The translations under genes were made by a program, and so were the position numbers. Of a stretch of DNA of 64,000 nt, positions 58,424 through 64,000 are shown piece by piece (within the stretch, counting starts at the first letter, position 1; every line of letters begins with the position of its first letter). The stretch spans positions 126,889,927-126,953,926 of the forward strand of contig CM068367.1 of NCBI GenBank assembly GCA_034769895.1. The letters run 5' to 3'. Source of the DNA: Magicicada septendecula. Lineage: Eukaryota > Arthropoda > Insecta > Hemiptera > Cicadidae. A model generated the notes under the pieces. That model worked only from the letters and a program-made list of their open reading frames with translations, was not told the DNA's origin and did not search any database.

Positions 58424-61400
58424 TGTAACGGTACATATCTTCACCGTACATTTAAAAACAACCATAAGGAATAAAACACCCATTAACTAACACAAGAACA
58501 CATAAGAGAGGAATGATAAATGAATAACTGTGTACTAAATGTTATATCCAGTCCACAAACTAATTAAAATAATTAAATCAGCAAATGAAGAATAATAAAT
58601 AGTGATGAAGAAGAAAATATAGAAGACAACATAGTAATGTGATTAACCAAATGACCCAATAGATATGGTAAGTGAGAGGACAAAACCAAATTATAATGAC
58701 AACAAACCCTACCAAGAGACTGAAGATAATATGAATAAACACAAGTAAAGTGATAAGCAAAAAAGAGTTAACAAATCTATTATACAATGTGCCAATAAGG
58801 ATACCAAGAGAGAATGAAACCAATAAAACAAGGAGTCTACAGAATTAAGAAACAGTAAAGAGACACATACATGGACAAACTATTAATAAAGACGTGACCA
58901 TGACAAAAACTCTTTATTCTAAGATAAAAATATAATTAATCAACAAATAAACACAATGAAATAAGATATTGGAAGATAAGAATGAGTTAGTTATCATAGT
59001 AATAATAGAATACCATGCATGCTTTTAATACAAGCAAATCCAATTAAGATAAATGAAAGAAAACCTGGTAATCACCAGTAGACATGTAAAAATAATGTGA
59101 AAAAATAATAATTAATGGTTAACCAGAGCAAAAGTGTAAAATAATAACCTTAAAACATTGAGAGAAGGGAGAAAAACATAGACCATTGTTGTCAGACAAG
59201 GGGGTCCTAAGTAACCTCAATTCTGGTACAAATTAACTTGTAATTAGAATAAATTAAGAATAAAACAATGTAAAACTAGTTTAGGTTATACAATAATGAA
59301 AATAGACATTATAAAGACAAACCTAGTGCTACGATTTATTAATTAAAAGTGATGTGTGTGGTGTTTAATGTAATTACACAGACTGAAATTGGACAGAAGA
59401 TGTACCCATTAAACACACTCAGAATTCCCATAATATTGTAAACCAGAAAAGAACAGTGACATAAATGTGTAATGCAATATGTAACACTACTATTATAGTA
59501 TAAAACAATGATAATGAAGTATTAAGTAAACCATAATTATGAAAAATTAAGGTAACTGTCTGACTACACTAGATGCAAAAAGTATTAGTGAATTATTCTC
59601 AATCTCACATATAATAATAGGAGGCTAACCATTATAAAACACTCTTTAGACTATAAAGACCATTTGAACACAAAAGAACCACTTAAAATTAAGAATATAA
59701 TTAATCATGAACCAAATCATAATGACACATGGCATACTAAGACTATGAATAATAAATAAGACTAAACACAAGAAACTAATTATATTTGAAGAAAAGCTGA
59801 GATATCCATAAGTTGTAATGGACATCTCAGAATGACTAGATCACAGTAAAAAATGGACAGAGCAAAATTATTTAAATAAATAGAGTGAATCAAATTAACC
59901 ATGCTCTAGGCCAAAGAAAGCATAGACCAAATATTATAATTTTATTCATTTTAGGCAATTATTGAAGTAGAAATTATCATAAAAGGACTTGAGAGGAACC
60001 ATATGAAATGTAATCACCATTTGTTCAATTTCCATAATTAATCATGTAAAATCATAAGAAATATGTCATAGTCATAAGTAAAAAACATTAACTTTTTAAT
60101 TATAACACTCACATATGTCTTGTGAGGATTTATTTTAAAGAACAAATCAATTGTAATAACATGGTGTGGCTATATCAAGTATTACTAGTAACGGAAGGAT
60201 GTTAAACCAATTTTAAAGACATTCTGTTACTTTGGAATCGATCAAAATCGACCGGGGGGGTATGTAATCCCAAAATTGGAACAGTGAAGAGAAACAAATT
60301 TATACACACTTCATCTCAGACTAGCGAAGTGACACGACGGCCATTTTCTGTGCGCGAAAAATGTCGAATTCGGATCAAATCAGCTGTGCGAGAATAAATG
60401 TAAACAATTTGGTCAACCTAACCAAAAAATTTTTAAGTGGCGAGTGCACCGAAAAAACGCTTATACCATAGCGAATCATAATTGCAGAGTGTATAATAAG
60501 CTGCAATAAAGTGGAATGATAGGAAGTATGGTGGTTAATTATAATTATTGAATATTAACTGAAAACAGAAATTTTACGATTTTTATATTGAGACATGGAA
60601 GTAACCATGAAATCTCGTAGAGGTTAAAAGTGAATAACTAAATTAATTGACGTTCATTCACGAACATTAATGAACCTTATATGAATTTTTTATAGGAAAA
60701 ATAAATATTTTTCGACCTATATTATGAAGGTTAAACAACTTAGAGAAATAGACAATGAGTAATATGAGCTCGAGTATAGGTTATCTAACCTTCTGATTTT
60801 AATTGTTCCAATACATAAACAATCAATGAATATTTTGACGAAAGCTATTTAAGCAACAAATCGTAATTGTTTACCTGACCAGAGTTCAGCATTCAAGGGA
60901 CATGATAATTAATAACGAACATTAACGAACTTATAATTACAATCATTTATGTATTTTATTATGTATAGGTTAAGGAGTTACAGGATATTTTGAATAGATA
61001 ATACTTTGTATCAACTCAGCATGCCTGAAGTTGCTTTAATGTTGACAACAGTCGCATTCATAACCATATGTTAATAATTTTAAAAACTTTTAATGTCATT
61101 TTGTTTCTAAATATCAATTCAGTATACCTGAAGTAAATTTAATGTTGATGATAGTCGAAGATATAATTCCATGTTAATGATTTGAAAAAACTATCAATAT
61201 AATTGTTGTTTATAATAATTAATTCCAGCTACTCATGTTAAACAGTAGCGCAGACATTTTCTGTTATGTATCTTGCAGCCTCAAAGGAACCACTAAGAAT
61301 TGTAAACATAATGAACCAAAATTCAAGGTTATATTTTAAATTTATTTTAAACCAAATTATTTTAATTACCCTGAGATTAAGAGCTAATAAGTAATAAATT

Positions 61401-61897
61401 CAATGACTAACGAGGCAAATAGCCAGTAATAAATATCAATTAATAGATTCCAATTTTTTTTTAAAATGTGAATAAATTCAAATTGTGTAACAGAAAAAGA
61501 GTTGACGACTTTCATTTAATAGACAATACTGATACGAGTTAGATTTACCATTAGTACTTCCACAGGTGGCACCGTTTGACTCCGATATATTAGAATCGAG
61601 TCATTTATTCGCTTGTTAACGTCTTGTTAACTAACTAGAACTTCAAATTCAGTAAGTACATGGTGAGTACATAACTTATGTTTATTTCAGCAACATTCGA
61701 ATCTGCGGCGAATCCACGTGTGCCTGCGAGGGAATCAACTCGAATAATTCATCATCAGATTTTTTTATTACACATTATTAAAACAATTTTACAAACTTTA
61801 ACAAAATTAACAAAAAATTAAATAATCAAAATACGAACGAGCAGAAGAATCAGAATCATCACAATAAAACCATTGACACTAATTGCTGTTTATTACA
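58424..61897 (+). mobile_element. LTR-derived block G
   Basis: The left edge is TGTAACGGTACATATC after a CA tract and the right edge ...TGTTTATTACA before a TA-rich tract. At 60252-60262 a purine tract (CCGGGGGGGTA) precedes TGTAATCCCAAAATTGG, which looks like the start of a 3' LTR (60263-61897, about 1.6 kb). Left of it is AT-rich DNA like the 3' non-coding region of A and B, with a strong hairpin CTGAGAT...ATCTCAG at 59797-59830. No coding region is seen in the 3.5 kb. It is probably a broken remnant lacking gag and pol; the nature of the left edge is uncertain. Confidence 0.5.
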
Positions 61898-62047
61898 ATA
61901 TATATGTATATATATAATTATGTACCTCTTTTAATAGATTAATTATGAGAAATTCATAAAATAGCAACTTTTTTTGTATTACATATATGGGGGAGAATTG
62001 TCTGTGTGGCTTTTTGTGTTTTGTCTAAAGCATGAATTGCTTTGTAG
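61898..62047. other. TA-rich flank and putative intron end
   Basis: It starts with a TA-rich tract next to block G. It ends in a pyrimidine/T-rich stretch with GCTTTGTAG, a plausible 3' splice site. Confidence 0.4.
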
Positions 62048-62260
62048 GTCTCATATGTTTCAAGTTCAGGAGAACAATGTGCAAAGGAAGTCAATTTGAA
62101 TATTAATGTGGAGAAAGCAATAGATGTAACAACAGCTTTTCTTTCATTACGGATGGAACCAATCAGCAAACTGTATGTTCATGAACCGTTTGTGATCAGA
62201 CCTCAGGTTGACTGCTTATCACCGTGTCCTGTGGTCATTCACAAAACAGAACTGCAGCTA
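62048..62260 (+). CDS. Putative host internal exon, unidentified protein
   Basis: A 213-bp segment, open for exactly 71 codons, starts after a T-rich tract and TTTGTAG and ends at CTA|GTAAGT, a strong 5' splice site. The peptide reads VSYVSSSGEQCAKEVNLNIN, continues through VEKAIDVTTAFLSL and LYVHEPFVIRPQVDCLSPCP, and ends in IHKTELQL. Its mixed hydrophobic beta-strand-like composition and normal codon use differ from the surrounding AT-rich DNA. It resembles the beta-sandwich parts of large trafficking proteins such as TRAPP subunits, but this is only a guess. Neighbouring exons are not seen in the window. It is the only host coding candidate. Confidence 0.5.
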
Positions 62261-64000
62261 GTAAGTCCAGTTATAGTCATTTGTCCAAGTATATTATGTG
62301 CAGATAATGAAAAAAAAATTTGATATATAAGACTATTTAAAGGGAAAAGATTAGACTTCTTAAAGTTTGGTTGATTTTAATGTTAAATGAGTGGGCTGTG
62401 TGTTTATTTTTATGTCATGAGCTTACTGTTAATGAAAAAACATTTCATAAAAACTGTATTCACTAACATGGCTTAAAATGCTATAAAACGTCAAAATAAA
62501 GTTTAGGGTGGGAGAGGGGGGGATGTGCTCTTGTAATAACTTAAAAACAGTATGAAACTTCAAATATCATACATAATGTATTAAAAGAGGGAATTAAATT
62601 TTAATGTATTAAATTCAGATTACTTTTGAGTAGGCGAGGGTGGTTAGATTAAAAATATTGTGTGACATTTAATAATATTCAAGGTTCTAGGATTGGAAAT
62701 CTAATTTCATTATCATTCATATTTTTTTGTAATTTAAGTATTTTTTAAAATTAATTTAAACAAATTTGCAATATTTAATTAGAACATAAAAAACGCCCTG
62801 AATTGTTAAAAAAAATAATTTTGTTATAAATAAATAAAATTGGTAAATTATGGTATTGTGTACTACACTTTCGCATATGTACTGTCACAGAAAATCTGTC
62901 TCTTAGGAAAGTCACACTGCTCTTATATAATGACTAACTGGAAATGTATTGATGTTTTTGCTGGCCAGACTTAAGTATAGAATGAAGTAACATTTTGTGC
63001 CACATGTAAAATGTAAACCAACTGCATTTAGAAACAACAGAAATTTCCCTTGTAGAAATAAATCACATTTTTGTCATCTGAATACTGAATTTTTATACTG
63101 TTTCAGAAAGTTAAATGATTTTATAGGTTGAAAGTCAAAGCCAGCCTGCTTGCAGATTGTTTTAGAAGACAAAAATATGATACTTATATTGATAAGACCA
63201 CATTTTATATGACAAAGTTGGGAACATGTGCTTTTAGAATTTAAATATTTACATAACTACCTTCCTTGTATGCTGAACCCCTCACATAAGGCAGGCTGCC
63301 CTGGCTAACTCCTAAACTGTTTGGTGGTACAAAAAAGAGTCATTGTTATTATATGTTTAGATTAAAAGAATGTTAATTATAAACTAATATTAAAATATCA
63401 TTTTCTAGATAAATCAGTTTTATGTGGAAGTTCTGATTCCATTGGCAATTGTTTTCTTATAATTAGTGGGTCAGTATGCATTTTATAAGAAAAATAGTAA
63501 TTAAACAATTACTATAATATTATAATTTTAAACAATTATAAGGCTAATTAATGATATGCTGTGGTAAATTTAATATGAGTTACTGATTAATGAGGCATGT
63601 AAATAATAGATCTCTTAAATTTTAGCCATGAAGATAATGGCTTTCAGAATTAATTTTATTTGAGATACTTTCTTTCAGAGATTGTTTGAGATTCATACTA
63701 CTCACTAGACATTAGGAAGTTGGAAATTGTATTAAATTTTTCCTGGCTGTAGAGATAAGCTCCCCAGTCATTACTTCTATGATAATCATTTTCAACCCTC
63801 AGTCACCAGAAAAGCAGAAGCTGTATCAGCACACCATTAAATATAACTACAACAGAAGTTATTTGGAATGGCTAGGTAGTTTAAATGTGACTGTATGCCA
63901 TGAAAGGTTTCAGTGAAACTGGTTGATTGTAAAATTTTTATTTAATGTTTTGTTCGATAAATTGGGGTCTGTTTGGAAAAAACTGTTTCTAAAATATAAG
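62261..64000. other. Putative intron or intergenic DNA
   Basis: AT-rich with poly-A and poly-T runs; no further exon, RNA gene or recognised repeat is visible. If the exon call is right, this is the following intron. Confidence 0.35.

Overview
The window looks like a repeat-rich, AT-rich nuclear region of an arthropod, probably an insect. This rests on the mix of element families (PIF/Harbinger with a MADF partner gene, Penelope-like elements, long-LTR Ty3/Gypsy elements, a Helentron-like element carrying a minisatellite). The order of insect cannot be read from the sequence. Almost everything from about 340 to 61897 is mobile-element DNA. The only candidate host coding sequence is one plausible exon at 62048-62260; 1-340 may be host UTR or intergenic DNA.

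The 61 kb are best read as one nest of insertions. The outermost unit is a solo long terminal repeat, LTR D (minus strand), whose pieces lie at 612-1988, 4922-4986, 14127-14724 and 57447-58407. These sum to about 3.0 kb. Three elements interrupt it: (1) a PIF/Harbinger DNA transposon, 1989-4918, with TTA target duplications and long terminal inverted repeats; (2) a Helentron-like, satellite-bearing block, 4987-14126, of about 160-bp monomers; (3) a compound Penelope-like element (PLE-1), 14725-57434, bounded by a 12-bp target duplication.

The PLE-1 insertion has a 5'-truncated copy with an inverted head (14725-16222), a (TA)n junction, a longer copy (54576-57310) and the head of a third copy (57311-57434). 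The (TA)n junction has been filled by later insertions, each abutting TA dinucleotides: solo LTR E (16223-18254, minus), Ty3/Gypsy element A (18267-29661, with about 3.03-kb LTRs), a folded-back fragment of a second Penelope family (PLE-2, about 29720-30475), Ty3/Gypsy element B (30498 to about 53355) and solo LTR F (53384-54560).

Element B's 3' LTR is split by Ty3/Gypsy element C (38249-53122, minus strand, AAGA target duplication). One LTR of C holds another Helentron-like copy (39396-41790). The deepest chain is therefore D > PLE-1 > B > C > Helentron-like, five levels.

Right of the nest, 58424-61897 is another LTR-derived block (G), separated from D by a (CA)n tract. Beyond it, 61898-64000 looks like host DNA with one putative exon.

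Points of biological interest: a RanBP2-type zinc finger where a CCHC knuckle is usual in the Gag of element C; canonical -1 slippery heptamers directly against the gag stop in A and C; repeated primer-binding-site-like motifs inside several LTRs; hairpins at similar places in the 3' non-coding parts of A, B and G; an age conflict between B (LTRs nearly identical) and the younger nested C (LTRs mosaic and more diverged); and a satellite array apparently derived from a rolling-circle transposon. LTR-type elements are treated as fossils here.
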